From Paenibacillus sp. 19GGS1-52 (lineage in GTDB: Bacteria; Bacillota; Bacilli; Paenibacillales; Paenibacillaceae), in NCBI RefSeq assembly GCF_022369515.1, contig NZ_CP059724.1:3410001-3474000 (forward strand): 64,000 nucleotides of DNA, in the 5' to 3' direction. Shown here one piece after another: positions 1 to 7,887 of this stretch (within the stretch, counting starts at the first letter, position 1; every line of letters starts with the position of its first letter). Made by a program: the position numbers and the translations under genes. The notes beneath the pieces are model-generated. The model was not told where the DNA came from, made no database searches, and saw only the letters and a program-made list of their open reading frames with translations.

Positions 1-2
1 GA

Positions 3-539
3 ATTGTCCTGACTCACGCTCATGATGACCATGTGGGTGGGTTAGACGGACTTAAGAAAAAGTTCCCTAATGCGCAGGTGTATATTTCGGAGAGGGATGC
101 AGGCTTGCTGCGTGGAGATCGTTCTTTACGGGTTGGCGAGCCCCAGAGTCCTATAAAGGGTGGTGTTCCCAAGAAGGTTTTGACTCAAGCGGATGTATTG
201 CTGTATGAAGGGGATACGGTTGGATCATTGACGGCGATCAGTACGCCTGGTCATACTCCAGGTTCGATGTCATTTCTGGATAAGCGTAGCGGAGCCGTTA
301 TTGTCGGAGATGCTTTTCAGACCTTCCGGGGGACGGCCGTATCGGGGACTGTTGTTCCGTGGTTTCCTTTTCCGGCCCTGGCTACCTGGAATAAAGGCTT
401 GGCTTTGGCCAGCGCCCTCAAGCTGCTGGAGGCTTCACCGTCGTTACTAGCAGTAGGTCATGGAGATTTGCTTAAAGAACCCGTTCACAAGATCAAGGAA
501 GCTATTCGTACGGCACAAATTAGACAGGGACAGGAGTAG
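3..539 (+). CDS. MBL-fold metallo-hydrolase, 5' end missing
   Basis: This is the C-terminal part of a metallo-beta-lactamase-fold hydrolase. The reading frame is open to the left edge, so the true start lies upstream of the window. The metal-binding motif HAHDDH (HxHxDH) is encoded at 15-32 and is followed by GG. Further ligands are seen as the His of TPGHTPGS, the Asp of VIVGDAF and the His of AVGHGD, so the dinuclear metal site looks complete. The substrate cannot be read from the sequence; family members hydrolyse lactones, thioesters, nucleic acids and other compounds. It ends 6 bases before a TetR regulator on the same strand, which suggests co-transcription and perhaps control by that regulator (inference). 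Confidence 0.85.
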   Translation: MVLTHAHDDHVGGLDGLKKKFPNAQVYISERDAGLLRGDRSLRVGEPQSPIKGGVPKKVLTQADVLLYEGDTVGSLTAISTPGHTPGSMSFLDKRSGAVIVGDAFQTFRGTAVSGTVVPWFPFPALATWNKGLALASALKLLEASPSLLAVGHGDLLKEPVHKIKEAIRTAQIRQGQE

Positions 540-545
540 ATCAAC

Positions 546-1127
546 ATGTCACCAAGAGCAGGCTTAGACACCCATACCCTTGTAATGGCCGCAGCGGATA
601 TAGCTGATGAACAAGGAATTGAAGCAGTAACCCTGGCTGCGCTGGCAGCCAAGCTGGGCGTGCGTTCCCCTTCCTTGTACAATCATATTAATGGGTTGCA
701 AGGTTTACGGACTTTACTGGCTATTTACGGACTGGAACAGCTCTACACAAGGATGTCAGCAGCAGTAGAGGGAGTTAGTGGTGATATCGCAATTCACGCT
801 ATGAGCCAAGCGTATGTCGATTTTGCAAGAAGCCGTCCGGGTCTGTATGAAACAACATTGCGGGCACCAGAACAGGAGAATGTTCCACTAGAATTGGCAG
901 GCAATCTTATTTTGTCACTGATGATTCATGCGCTAAAAGCGTATGACCTGGGAGCTGAGGGAGAACTGCATGCCATTCGAGGGCTGCGTAGTATTCTGCA
1001 CGGCTTCACTTCATTGGAGCATAAGGGAGGGTTCGGTATGCCGCTTGACGCCAATATCAGCTTGTACCGGCTCATTAGTACGTTTATTGCGGGTATAGGA
1101 AATATGAAGGCTGTAGGAAAGGGATGA
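546..1127 (+). CDS. TetR/AcrR family transcriptional regulator
   Basis: A 193-residue one-component repressor. The N-terminal third carries a TetR helix-turn-helix: residues about 10-55 with the typical pattern AADIADEQG, then TLAALAAKLGV and SPSLYNHI, ending in the Tyr-x-His recognition helix. The C-terminal two thirds are helical and fit the WHG-type TetR ligand-binding domain. It starts 6 bases after the metallo-hydrolase and is followed 7 bases later by an uncharacterised gene, so the three genes probably form one operon. The inducer is unknown. Confidence 0.88.
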   Translation: MSPRAGLDTHTLVMAAADIADEQGIEAVTLAALAAKLGVRSPSLYNHINGLQGLRTLLAIYGLEQLYTRMSAAVEGVSGDIAIHAMSQAYVDFARSRPGLYETTLRAPEQENVPLELAGNLILSLMIHALKAYDLGAEGELHAIRGLRSILHGFTSLEHKGGFGMPLDANISLYRLISTFIAGIGNMKAVGKG

Positions 1128-1134
1128 GAGTGCA

Positions 1135-1824
1135 ATGAAGAGTATGGAAGAACAGGTTAGCATTACAACTTATGAAGAGGCGGCGGAAATATTAGCGAAG
1201 GTCGGTATTTTGCCACTAGCCCCGCTAATCCCTGAACATCCTTCAATAAGTGGAATCACAAAGGCAGAGAATTGGCATACCGGTACAGAGCTGGACCCCT
1301 GGGCGTGGCGTGCACGATTTCCCGGAGAGGGTCTGGCTGGATACGGAAAGTTCATCAAGAAAAAGGCAGTTTTAGTATCTAAGGAGTGGTTTCCCGTATT
1401 CGTAGCGGCAGCCGGTAGCTCCCTTGCTCTGGAAGAACGGTACAATAATGGTCTTTCCAGCCGAGAAGCGCTGACTTTATTGAAGATCATTCGTACTAAT
1501 CAAGGTATAGATACACGCAGCTTGCGGGCCGAAGCAGAGATGAAGGCGAAAGAAAAGAAGTCACAGTTTGACAATGCGGTTACAGAGCTGCAAGGATCAC
1601 TGGATATCGTTATTTCGGGAGTGAAGGAACGCCATAATGCGGTGGGAGAGAAGAATGGCTGGAACAGTACTTCTTTCGAAACGGCAAGTCACTGGTTGAA
1701 GGAGAGCGGTCTATCCATGAATCCTGGCACTCGGGAGGAAGCCATTCAGTGGTTGCATTCAAGAATGGATGGCATATGGACACCAGCTGCGATAACATGG
1801 ATCAACAAGGCATTATCCTGGTAA
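1135..1824 (+). CDS. hypothetical protein, possibly AlkZ-related
   Basis: A 229-residue soluble protein without signal peptide or membrane segment. The N-terminal half contains a Trp-rich stretch (AENWHTG, DPWAWRARFPG) and the motif SKEWFPVF; the C-terminal half has a basic helical region around residues 120-145 (KAKEKKSQF). The pattern recalls small Firmicute proteins annotated as AlkZ-related, a group connected by name with a DNA glycosylase, but no catalytic residue is identified here. It is the last gene of the run beginning with the metallo-hydrolase and the TetR regulator. A stem-loop immediately downstream appears to serve the opposite strand instead. Function is not assigned. Confidence 0.65.
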   Translation: MKSMEEQVSITTYEEAAEILAKVGILPLAPLIPEHPSISGITKAENWHTGTELDPWAWRARFPGEGLAGYGKFIKKKAVLVSKEWFPVFVAAAGSSLALEERYNNGLSSREALTLLKIIRTNQGIDTRSLRAEAEMKAKEKKSQFDNAVTELQGSLDIVISGVKERHNAVGEKNGWNSTSFETASHWLKESGLSMNPGTREEAIQWLHSRMDGIWTPAAITWINKALSW

Positions 1825-1825
1825 A

Positions 1826-1870
1826 CATAAAAACGGCTAGTCATAGCCCAAGGTGAGCGAGATTAGCCGT
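1826..1870 (-). terminator. probable terminator of the small minus-strand gene
   Basis: The arms acggcta and tagccgt face each other across a loop of about 27 bases. Read on the minus strand the second arm is followed by five T residues. It lies 39 bases beyond the stop of the 58-residue minus-strand gene, while on the plus strand no T-tract follows. Confidence 0.45.
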
Positions 1871-1908
1871 AAGCGTTCTCTATTAAGTTGTATATACATA
1901 GCCAACGA

Positions 1909-2085
1909 TTACAGCATAGGCGCCAAGTATTCAATTACGAAGTATAGAAATCCGAATAGCAGCATGACAAAGGCGGTATATTTGATTGCATTAGATGCAA
2001 AGATACTTGAATCAGTGGGCTTTTGGTCGTCAGTCCGTTCAGTTTCTACCATGTCCATTTCTTTAGATGATGGATCCTTAATCAT
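1909..2085 (-). CDS. small single-span membrane protein (58 aa)
   Basis: A 58-codon gene with ATG start and a strong ribosome site GGAGGAG ending 7 bases upstream. The first 30 residues are polar and charged (MIKDPSSKEMDMVETE) and the last 25 form one hydrophobic segment (TAFVMLLFGFLYFVIEYLA), so the product is probably a small protein with its N-terminus in the cytoplasm and a C-terminal membrane anchor. A terminator-like hairpin follows. The overlapping plus-strand frame at 1853-2128 has no ribosome site and is taken as a shadow. No family is recognised. Confidence 0.7.
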   Translation of the reverse strand: MIKDPSSKEMDMVETERTDDQKPTDSSIFASNAIKYTAFVMLLFGFLYFVIEYLAPML

Positions 2086-2099
2086 GTTGATCTCCTCCT

Positions 2100-2185
2100 T
2101 GGAAATTCAATCCTTAACTGTATTGTGACATATTTGTGAATAAAAATCAACGATATTGTGAACATATTTTGAACAAATATTCAAA
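2100..2185 (-). promoter_or_regulatory. cluster of repeated TTGTGA-type half sites upstream of the small gene
   Basis: Read on the plus strand the region contains TTGTGACATATTT and again TTGTGAACATATTT about 35 bases later, with a TTGTGAA between them. Such TTGTGA half sites are typical of Rex or Crp/Fnr operators, but no perfect inverted repeat is formed. The position, 15 to 100 bases upstream of the 58-residue gene, suggests control of that gene. Confidence 0.3.
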
Positions 2186-2276
2186 TTTGATGTATTTGCA
2201 CGGCAGATATTCGATTCTTCGAGAAATATAAGGATAAGTTATTGGGTAAAACATATAAATTCTTATATTTACAAAA

Positions 2277-2322
2277 AGACGACCCGCTTTTCCTTGATAA
2301 GAAGGAAAAAGCGGGTCGTCTT
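2277..2322 (-). terminator. rho-independent terminator of the aminopeptidase operon
   Basis: A long stem of about 18 pairs: agacgacccgcttttcctt pairs with aaggaaaaagcgggtcgtct around a short loop. On the minus strand it is followed by TTTTT. It sits about 30 bases beyond the stop of the second aminopeptidase gene. Confidence 0.85.
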
Positions 2323-2351
2323 CTGTTTAAGCTATTAAGGAAGTTAGGTGT

Positions 2352-3581
2352 TTAGGCCCAATTGCCATTTCGGAATATCGGTTCGCTTGCTCCATCATCC
2401 GTGATCCCATCAATATTCATGTCTGGAGAACCCATCATGAAGTCAACATGAGTAAGGCTTTGGTTCATGCCTTTTTCCGCCAGTTGCTCTTTAGTCATAT
2501 GGATACCTTCTTGCAGGGTGAAGGCATAGGCTGCACCTATTGCCAAATGGCAGGAAGCATTCTCGTCAAACAGCGTAGTGTAGTAAAGAATTCCGCTTTC
2601 CGAGATGGGCGAGTGGAAGGGCACCAGTGCTACTTCACCAAGAAAAGCAGAACCTTCGTCCATGGAGAGTAGAGCAGCTAACGTTTCACTGCCTTCTTCT
2701 GCGGTGTAGTCTGTTACTTTTCCATTCTCCAAAGTGAGGGTAAATCGATCAATGATGTTGCCACCATAGCTGAGTGGCTTCGTGCTGCTGACCTTGCCGT
2801 TGACTCCTGTCTTAAGCGGAGCTGTAAATACTTCCTCCGTCGGAATATTGGCTACAAAAGGGACTCCGCGGCCGTTCACGGCACCGGCTTGACACCAAAT
2901 ATGTCCTTCGGGCAATTCGATAGTCAGATCCGTTCCAGGCGCTGTATAGTGCAGCTTGCGGTATTTTCTATTGTTTAAGGTAGTGCAACGCTTCTGAAGT
3001 CCATCGAGATGTTGCGTCCAGGCGGCAATAGGGTCCTCCTGATCCGCACGGACCGCTTTGAAAATGGCATCCCATAATAGATCAACCTGTTGTTCAGGCG
3101 GAGCAGTAGGGAATACTTTTGCCGCCCAAGATGGTGAAGGGAACGCAAGGCCGTTCCAACTGATGTGATTCCCCATCATTAGCTCACGGTAAGGAGCCAT
3201 AGCCTGCCCTGTTGTCCGTTGATTGTCGGCAATTCTTCCAGCCTCTATACCGCTTAGTAGATCCGGATTGGTGGAGATGATCGTCAGAATGGCCGCACCC
3301 TTCTTGCCAAGATCCTCCATCTCATCCGCATGCCATTGCGGTGCTTCTAGAAAGGAAGCGGAGGGAGCCAGCTCGTAGCGGGCGCGTGTAACGAATTCAT
3401 CACTATAAATAACTTTGACAAGCTTGGCGCCTTCCTCATAAGCCTTGCGCACAACTAAACGCACCAGTTCTGAAGCTGCGATATCGGCATTCACGACAAG
3501 AGTCTGTCCGGGTTGGATATTAACTCCGATTTTGACTGCCAGAAGCGCGTAATTCTCCAGCTTTTGCTTGAAATCCAACAT
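2352..3581 (-). CDS. M29 family aminopeptidase (AmpS/AmpT type), copy 2
   Basis: A 409-residue metallo-aminopeptidase of family M29, expected in the cytoplasm to release N-terminal amino acids from peptides. The N-terminal domain starts with YALLAVKIGVNIQPGQ. The C-terminal catalytic part carries the conserved ligand regions EEVFTAPLKTGVNG, LGEVALV, SISESGILYYTTLFDENA-like with the following SCHLAIG, and THVDFMMGSPDM. The start is placed at the ATG with GGGAGGAG upstream; a longer frame to 3638 would overlap the preceding gene and has no ribosome site. It follows a close paralogue by 44 bases on the same strand, so the two form a tandem duplicated operon ending in the strong terminator at 2277-2322. 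Confidence 0.9.
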   Translation of the reverse strand: MLDFKQKLENYALLAVKIGVNIQPGQTLVVNADIAASELVRLVVRKAYEEGAKLVKVIYSDEFVTRARYELAPSASFLEAPQWHADEMEDLGKKGAAILTIISTNPDLLSGIEAGRIADNQRTTGQAMAPYRELMMGNHISWNGLAFPSPSWAAKVFPTAPPEQQVDLLWDAIFKAVRADQEDPIAAWTQHLDGLQKRCTTLNNRKYRKLHYTAPGTDLTIELPEGHIWCQAGAVNGRGVPFVANIPTEEVFTAPLKTGVNGKVSSTKPLSYGGNIIDRFTLTLENGKVTDYTAEEGSETLAALLSMDEGSAFLGEVALVPFHSPISESGILYYTTLFDENASCHLAIGAAYAFTLQEGIHMTKEQLAEKGMNQSLTHVDFMMGSPDMNIDGITDDGASEPIFRNGNWA

Positions 3582-3625
3582 GGTTTCTGCTCCTCCCAAT
3601 AACTCTGGTCTCTCTAATTTCGTTC

Positions 3626-4858
3626 CTAAAATGCCCAATTCCCCTTCAGGAATACGGGCTCCTTGTTGCCATCAGCTGTAATCCCGTAAATATCCATCTC
3701 AGGTGAACCAATCATGAAATCGACATGAGTCACGCTTGTGTTCAGTCCGTGTTCGATCAGTTCCTCCTGAGTCATTTCTTTGCCACCCTTAAGGCAGAAT
3801 GGATAAGCAGTACCAATGGCCAAGTGATTGGAGGCATTCTCGTCAAACAGTGTATTGTAGTATAAAATATTGGATTCGGAAATGGGAGACTTGTGCGGAA
3901 CTAGCGCGACCTCGCCGAGGTATTTCGCACCTTCATCCAGACTGATCAAATACTCCAGCGCTTCCTGCCCCTTTTCGGCAGTTACACTTACAATTTTGCC
4001 GTTCTCGAAGGTAATAGAGAAATCGTCAATAATGTTGCCACCATAGCTCAGTGGTTTCGTGCTGTGGACCGTACCATTAACACCTGTCTTCAGCGGAGCT
4101 GTGAATACTTCTTCCGTTGGCATATTGGCCACAAAAGAATGGCCTTTAGCGTTAACACTGTCGCCTTGCGCCCAGATATGGCCTTCAGGCAGCTCAATAC
4201 TAAGGTCTGTGCCTGGTGCTATGTAGTGCAGCTTCTTATATTGCTTGGCATTGAGAACATTGGCCTTTTGTTCCAACGTGTCCAGATGCTCCTGCCAGGC
4301 TGCCAATGGATCTTCACGGTCAAGGCGCACCGTATGAAAAATAGCCTCCCAAAGCTTGTTAATTCTGTCTTCGGCAGGAACGTCGGGAAATACCTTGTCT
4401 GCCCAAGCTTGGGAAGGTACGGCTACGACACTCCAACTGATCTTGTCTGACATCTGGTATTCACGGAACTTGGACATGGCCGTTCCCCGCGTTTTTTGGA
4501 AGTTGGCAATCCGTTCAGGATCAATGCCTTTAAGGGCATCCGGGTTTTCAGCGACAACGGCAAGTATAGCGGCACCATTCTCGGCAAACTCAGTCATCTC
4601 ACCCGCTAACCAGGTTGGAGCTTTAGTGAACACTTCTGGTGCTGCATGCTCGAATTGCTGGCGCGTAATACTCTCGTCGCTCCAGTTTACTTTGACTAAG
4701 CTTGCACCAACGGCATAGGCCTTGGCTGTAATGAGGCGAACGAATTCTGCAGCTGTAATTGGTGCATTCACGACCAAAATCTGGCCGGGTTGAATGTTTA
4801 CACCTATTTGGACAGCCAAATCTGCGTATTTACTAAGCTGAGCCTTGAAATCAGTCAT
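3626..4858 (-). CDS. M29 family aminopeptidase (AmpS/AmpT type), copy 1
   Basis: A 410-residue M29 metallo-aminopeptidase, collinear with the next gene over its whole length. It has the same opening (YADLAVQIGVNIQPGQ) and the same catalytic segments: EEVFTAPLKTGVNG, YLGEVALVPHKSPISES, LFDENASNHLAIG and THVDFMIGSPEMDIYG. The start is the ATG preceded by TGGAGG 8 bases upstream, five codons inside the longest frame. It is the promoter-proximal member of a tandem pair. The two proteins differ most in the regions flanking the catalytic domain, which suggests an old duplication with possible differences in substrate preference (inference). Confidence 0.9.
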   Translation of the reverse strand: MTDFKAQLSKYADLAVQIGVNIQPGQILVVNAPITAAEFVRLITAKAYAVGASLVKVNWSDESITRQQFEHAAPEVFTKAPTWLAGEMTEFAENGAAILAVVAENPDALKGIDPERIANFQKTRGTAMSKFREYQMSDKISWSVVAVPSQAWADKVFPDVPAEDRINKLWEAIFHTVRLDREDPLAAWQEHLDTLEQKANVLNAKQYKKLHYIAPGTDLSIELPEGHIWAQGDSVNAKGHSFVANMPTEEVFTAPLKTGVNGTVHSTKPLSYGGNIIDDFSITFENGKIVSVTAEKGQEALEYLISLDEGAKYLGEVALVPHKSPISESNILYYNTLFDENASNHLAIGTAYPFCLKGGKEMTQEELIEHGLNTSVTHVDFMIGSPEMDIYGITADGNKEPVFLKGNWAF

Positions 4859-5023
4859 TGTTATTTCCTCCATTTGTTAATAATCTAGATCTTTACAAGC
4901 GTTGCTCTAAATTATTAACCGCCGGATGAAAAAAGTCAATTACAGCTTAAAGAGAGGTAATTACAGCCCGTTCAATGATATAATGTGAGAGTTAGAATGA
5001 TTAGACGAAAGGAATGAAAGCGC

Positions 5024-5302
5024 ATGAAGGTTGAGATATTTAGTGCGGAGATGGGCCGCAAAGAGGACCGTAGTTATGTAGGGAGAACCATATTTACTCT
5101 TGAAAACCATAAAGCCCAATATGAAATAACTTTTTTTAGCACAAGAGGTACGGAATGGGATTACAGTCTCAGCTTTGCCGGTGAGCCGGGGAATGAAGAG
5201 CAATTCCTAGAAACAGATGCCTTGCTGGAAAATGATGACGATGTGTACAATCAATTGCTGGATGCAGCACTCGATGCTCAGGAAATCCCAGAAGAAGAGT
5301 AG
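5024..5302 (+). CDS. hypothetical acidic protein (92 aa)
   Basis: A 92-residue acidic cytoplasmic protein with a GAAAGG-type ribosome site and ATG start. It opens with a beta-rich stretch (MKVEIFSAEMG, TIFTLENHKAQYEITFF) and ends in an acidic tail (ALDAQEIPEEE). There is no membrane segment or signal peptide. A TATAAT-like element lies near 4978-4983, about 45 bases upstream, and a strong bidirectional terminator follows, so it appears to be a single-gene transcript. I do not recognise a characterised family. Confidence 0.75.
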   Translation: MKVEIFSAEMGRKEDRSYVGRTIFTLENHKAQYEITFFSTRGTEWDYSLSFAGEPGNEEQFLETDALLENDDDVYNQLLDAALDAQEIPEEE

Positions 5303-5312
5303 AATCCAAAAC

Positions 5313-5369
5313 AAGCCAGGTAACGATTGACGGTTTAATAACACCGCTTGATCGTTACCTGGCTTTGTT
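5313..5369. terminator. bidirectional terminator
   Basis: The arms aagccaggtaacgat and atcgttacctggctt form a perfect 15-pair stem. It is placed between the convergent 92-residue gene and the potassium transporter gene, with T-rich sequence (TTTGTT) after the right arm. Confidence 0.85.
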
Positions 5370-5376
5370 AGAACCT

Positions 5377-6723
5377 TTATCCAATAGTAATATTGCCTTC
5401 AGGATAACGGTAAAGTTCTTTGCTATTCTTGGGTTTAAGTGCGTAAGCTAGAGTGAGGGGTCCTATTCGTCCAACAAACATCAGAATAATCACAAGCACC
5501 TTGCCTAACGTAGTAAGCTCTGTAGTAAGGCCCATTGTAATGCCAGAGGTACCGAAGGCGGATATGGCTTCAAACAGCACACTCAGGAAATCAGCATTCT
5601 CCGTTACAGACAGCAACATGGTTGCGATAACTACTAACATCAGAGAGAGTAAGGTCATCGTAATAGCTTTGTAGACATTCCCTTTAGCAATTCTATTGCG
5701 GAACAATACAATATCCTCTCTGCCCCGCAATTTGGCGTACACAGCAGTCACCAGAATGGCAAAGGTTGTAATCTTTATGCCCCCGCCAGTTGATCCAGGT
5801 GCTGCACCAATGAACATCAGCAGAATCATCAGAAATTGTGTGGATTCACGCAATAATGGTATTTCGATGGTGGTGACACCTCCCGAACGTGGCGTGATGG
5901 CCTGCAGGAAAGAAGCCATAATCTTACCACTCGTATGCAGAGGTTTCAGGGTGTGATTCAATTCCAGTAAGAAAAATACTGCCGCACCGACCAAGACCAA
6001 GATGACAGAGGTAGAGAGGACAACCTTGGAATGGAGAGTCAGCCTTTTTCGTTTCGGGAAATCAATCACATCAGACAATACAATAAAGCCGATGCCGCCA
6101 AGGAATATTAACAGCATAGAGGTTAGATTGACAATCGGATCTTCCACATAACGTGTCAGCCCACTAAAGGGTCCGTGTATATCCCCAAAGAGATCAAAGC
6201 CTGCATTATTGAAGATGGAGACACTATGAAACAACCCGTAATATATGGCTTTGCCAAAAGGCATATCAGCCATAAATCTTCCCGCAAGCAGTATAGCTCC
6301 GCTGAGTTGAATGATGAGTGAATAGATCAGTACTCGTCGTATCAGCAGCACGATGCCCTGCATAGAATGCTGATTCATGGATTCTTGCAGCAGCAACCGC
6401 TCTTTTAGTGAGATTCGCTTGTTGAGCACTAAGGTGATCAAGGTCGCCATCGTTACGAATCCAAGACCGCCGAATTGAAACAGCACGAGCAATACTACTT
6501 GTCCGAAGGTGGTCAATTGTGTTCCGGCATCAATAACGGCAAGACCTGTGACACAGGTTGCTGAGGTAGCCATGAACAAAGCATCAATGAAGGAGATTCT
6601 TCCTCCAACAGATGCCGTCGGCAGACTTAATAGGGCAGTTCCAACGGCGATAAGCAACATAAAACCAAGCGACAATATTTTGGGCGGTGTCAGTCGTAAG
6701 TCGCCGAAGTTTAGGTTGGCCAA
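5377..6723 (-). CDS. ktrB: KtrB/TrkH-type potassium transporter subunit
   Basis: A 448-residue polytopic membrane protein of the Trk/Ktr/HKT superfamily, which imports potassium together with a cytoplasmic RCK subunit (KtrA) not present in this window. The four pore-loop repeats with their filter glycines are visible: TSATCVTGL, SIFNNAGFD, ITPRSGGVTT and ISAFGTSGITMG. The start chosen is a TTG with AGGAGA 7 bases upstream, giving MANLNFGDLRLTPP; the upstream extension to 6774 lacks a ribosome site and would run through a TATACT promoter element. The gene is monocistronic and convergent with the 92-residue gene. The division between KtrB and KtrD cannot be made from sequence alone. Confidence 0.88.
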   Translation of the reverse strand: MANLNFGDLRLTPPKILSLGFMLLIAVGTALLSLPTASVGGRISFIDALFMATSATCVTGLAVIDAGTQLTTFGQVVLLVLFQFGGLGFVTMATLITLVLNKRISLKERLLLQESMNQHSMQGIVLLIRRVLIYSLIIQLSGAILLAGRFMADMPFGKAIYYGLFHSVSIFNNAGFDLFGDIHGPFSGLTRYVEDPIVNLTSMLLIFLGGIGFIVLSDVIDFPKRKRLTLHSKVVLSTSVILVLVGAAVFFLLELNHTLKPLHTSGKIMASFLQAITPRSGGVTTIEIPLLRESTQFLMILLMFIGAAPGSTGGGIKITTFAILVTAVYAKLRGREDIVLFRNRIAKGNVYKAITMTLLSLMLVVIATMLLSVTENADFLSVLFEAISAFGTSGITMGLTTELTTLGKVLVIILMFVGRIGPLTLAYALKPKNSKELYRYPEGNITIG

Positions 6724-6806
6724 TGATATTCTCCTGACGTTTTTATTAGAAATATGCTGACAAGAGTATAACACAACTGTTTATAGCTTCTCCAAGAGAA
6801 GGGAAT

Positions 6807-6836
6807 TGACATATTATATCGAATTGGTTTAGAGTA
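6807..6836 (+). promoter_or_regulatory. sigma-A type promoter for the VOC-GNAT gene pair
   Basis: TTGACA followed after 18 bases by TAGAGT lies 40-65 bases before the GTG start of the VOC gene, in the divergent region opposite the ktrB-like gene. Confidence 0.5.
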
Positions 6837-6875
6837 TATCCCACCCTGCAACTATAAAGAGGAGGTTTACTTACT

Positions 6876-7229
6876 GTGACAAGTCCGATTGTAAATCAGA
6901 TTGGCGCTGTCTTCATTTCGGTTAGTGACATTGAAAGATCAAAGATATGGTATTGCAGCTTGCTCGGACTGCCGCTCGATGGAGAGGTGCTGTTCGGGCA
7001 TTTGTATGTGGTTCCCATGAAGGGTCCGGGAATAGTGCTGGACAGCAAGATTTTCACCTCAGAATCGGTCTTAAATGTACCTGCCTTTCATCTGCTTACT
7101 GAAGATATTGATGCTGCATATGATTTTGTAAAAGCGAGCGGAGCGGAGATTCTAACGGATATTGAGCATGATCATTGGTTTAACTTCAAGGACCCGGACG
7201 GGAATGTCCTGATGATTTGCCGTATCTAA
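6876..7229 (+). CDS. VOC family protein (glyoxalase/bleomycin-resistance fold)
   Basis: A 117-residue single-domain protein with the vicinal oxygen chelate fold: the first beta-alpha-beta unit reads GAVFISVSDIERSKIWYCSLLGLP and the second ends in the typical FKDPDGNVLMICRI. A GTG start with GAGGAGG 8 bases upstream is clear. Candidate metal-ligand positions include the Glu or Gln of the DPDGN region, but the specific reaction (dioxygenase, lyase, epimerase or drug binding) cannot be told. It is followed 24 bases later by an acetyltransferase gene, apparently in one operon. Confidence 0.85.
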   Translation: MTSPIVNQIGAVFISVSDIERSKIWYCSLLGLPLDGEVLFGHLYVVPMKGPGIVLDSKIFTSESVLNVPAFHLLTEDIDAAYDFVKASGAEILTDIEHDHWFNFKDPDGNVLMICRI

Positions 7230-7253
7230 AGACTGATTCAGGGAGTGTGACAT

Positions 7254-7760
7254 ATGATTGTTACGTTGAGGAAGCTTGTTCCAGAGGACGCTGGTGAACT
7301 GCTTAGTCTTCAGCATCGATTGGACCTGGAATCAAGCTTCATGCTTCTGGAGCCCGAGGAGAGGCAGACAGGCATACAGAAGGTAGAAGAGATGATTGAG
7401 GGTTTTGTGGAGGCTGAAACTTCAATCTTAATTGGGGCGGAGGCAGATGGACGCCTGGCTGGTTTTATGTCTGCCAGAGGGGGAAGCGTGAACCGCAACC
7501 GGCATACTGCTTATATAGTAATTGGGATTCTGCAGCAATTCCAGGGCATGGGCATCGGCAGTGGATTGTTCCGGGAATTGGATACCTGGGCTTTAGGCAG
7601 TGGAATAGGTCGTCTCGAGCTTTCGGTCATGACTCATAATCAAAGAGCCTTGGCCTTATACACCAAAAGTGGCTTCGAGATCGAAGGAACTAAGCGAAAA
7701 GCACTTAGAGTAGATGGACAATGGGTAGACGAGTATTACATGAGTAAAATTCTGGACTAG
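7254..7760 (+). CDS. GNAT family N-acetyltransferase
   Basis: A 168-residue GCN5-related acetyltransferase. The acetyl-CoA pyrophosphate-binding loop is seen as QQFQGMGIGSGLF (Q-x-x-G-x-G pattern) after the beta-strand TAYIVIGI. The C-terminal part NQRALALYTKSGFEIEGTKRKA is the usual motif B with Tyr. The architecture resembles RimL/YhhY-like enzymes that acetylate amino groups of amino acids or peptides. ATG start with GGGAG upstream. Likely co-transcribed with the VOC gene; substrate unknown. Confidence 0.88.
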   Translation: MIVTLRKLVPEDAGELLSLQHRLDLESSFMLLEPEERQTGIQKVEEMIEGFVEAETSILIGAEADGRLAGFMSARGGSVNRNRHTAYIVIGILQQFQGMGIGSGLFRELDTWALGSGIGRLELSVMTHNQRALALYTKSGFEIEGTKRKALRVDGQWVDEYYMSKILD

Positions 7761-7800
7761 GTTTATAATAGACAGACTTTTTTAGAAGAAGGTGAGAGCT

Positions 7801-7866
7801 ATGTCTCGAAAATTGAATAACAGAACAGGCGCTCCGCTGACGGAACGCCTGTTTTATTATGATTAG
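7801..7866 (+). pseudogene. possible 5' remnant of a catalase gene
   Basis: A short frame of 21 codons has a fair ribosome site (AAGGTGAG, 6 bases upstream) and begins MSRKLNNRTGAPLTE. This resembles the N-terminus of clade 3 bacterial catalases (MS-x-K-L-T-x-x-x-G-x-P-V-x-DNQNS), then loses the resemblance just before the expected DNQNS. A TTATAAT element, a half site of the PerR-type operator that commonly controls catalase genes, lies at 7763-7769. The rest of a catalase gene is absent, and a hairpin overlaps the frame. The reading could be chance. Confidence 0.35.
7824..7860. terminator. rho-independent terminator
   Basis: A stem formed by aacaggcgctccg and cggaacgcctgtt (one G-T type mismatch) with a CTGA loop is followed by TTTTATTAT. 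It separates the plus-strand VOC-GNAT pair from the convergent CNNM gene. Confidence 0.8.
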
Positions 7867-7887
7867 CGTATGATTTTTTTATTACAT

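Noticed and set aside
1853..2128. Plus-strand frame of 91 codons
   Set aside because: It lacks a ribosome site and lies antisense to the better supported 58-residue minus-strand gene.
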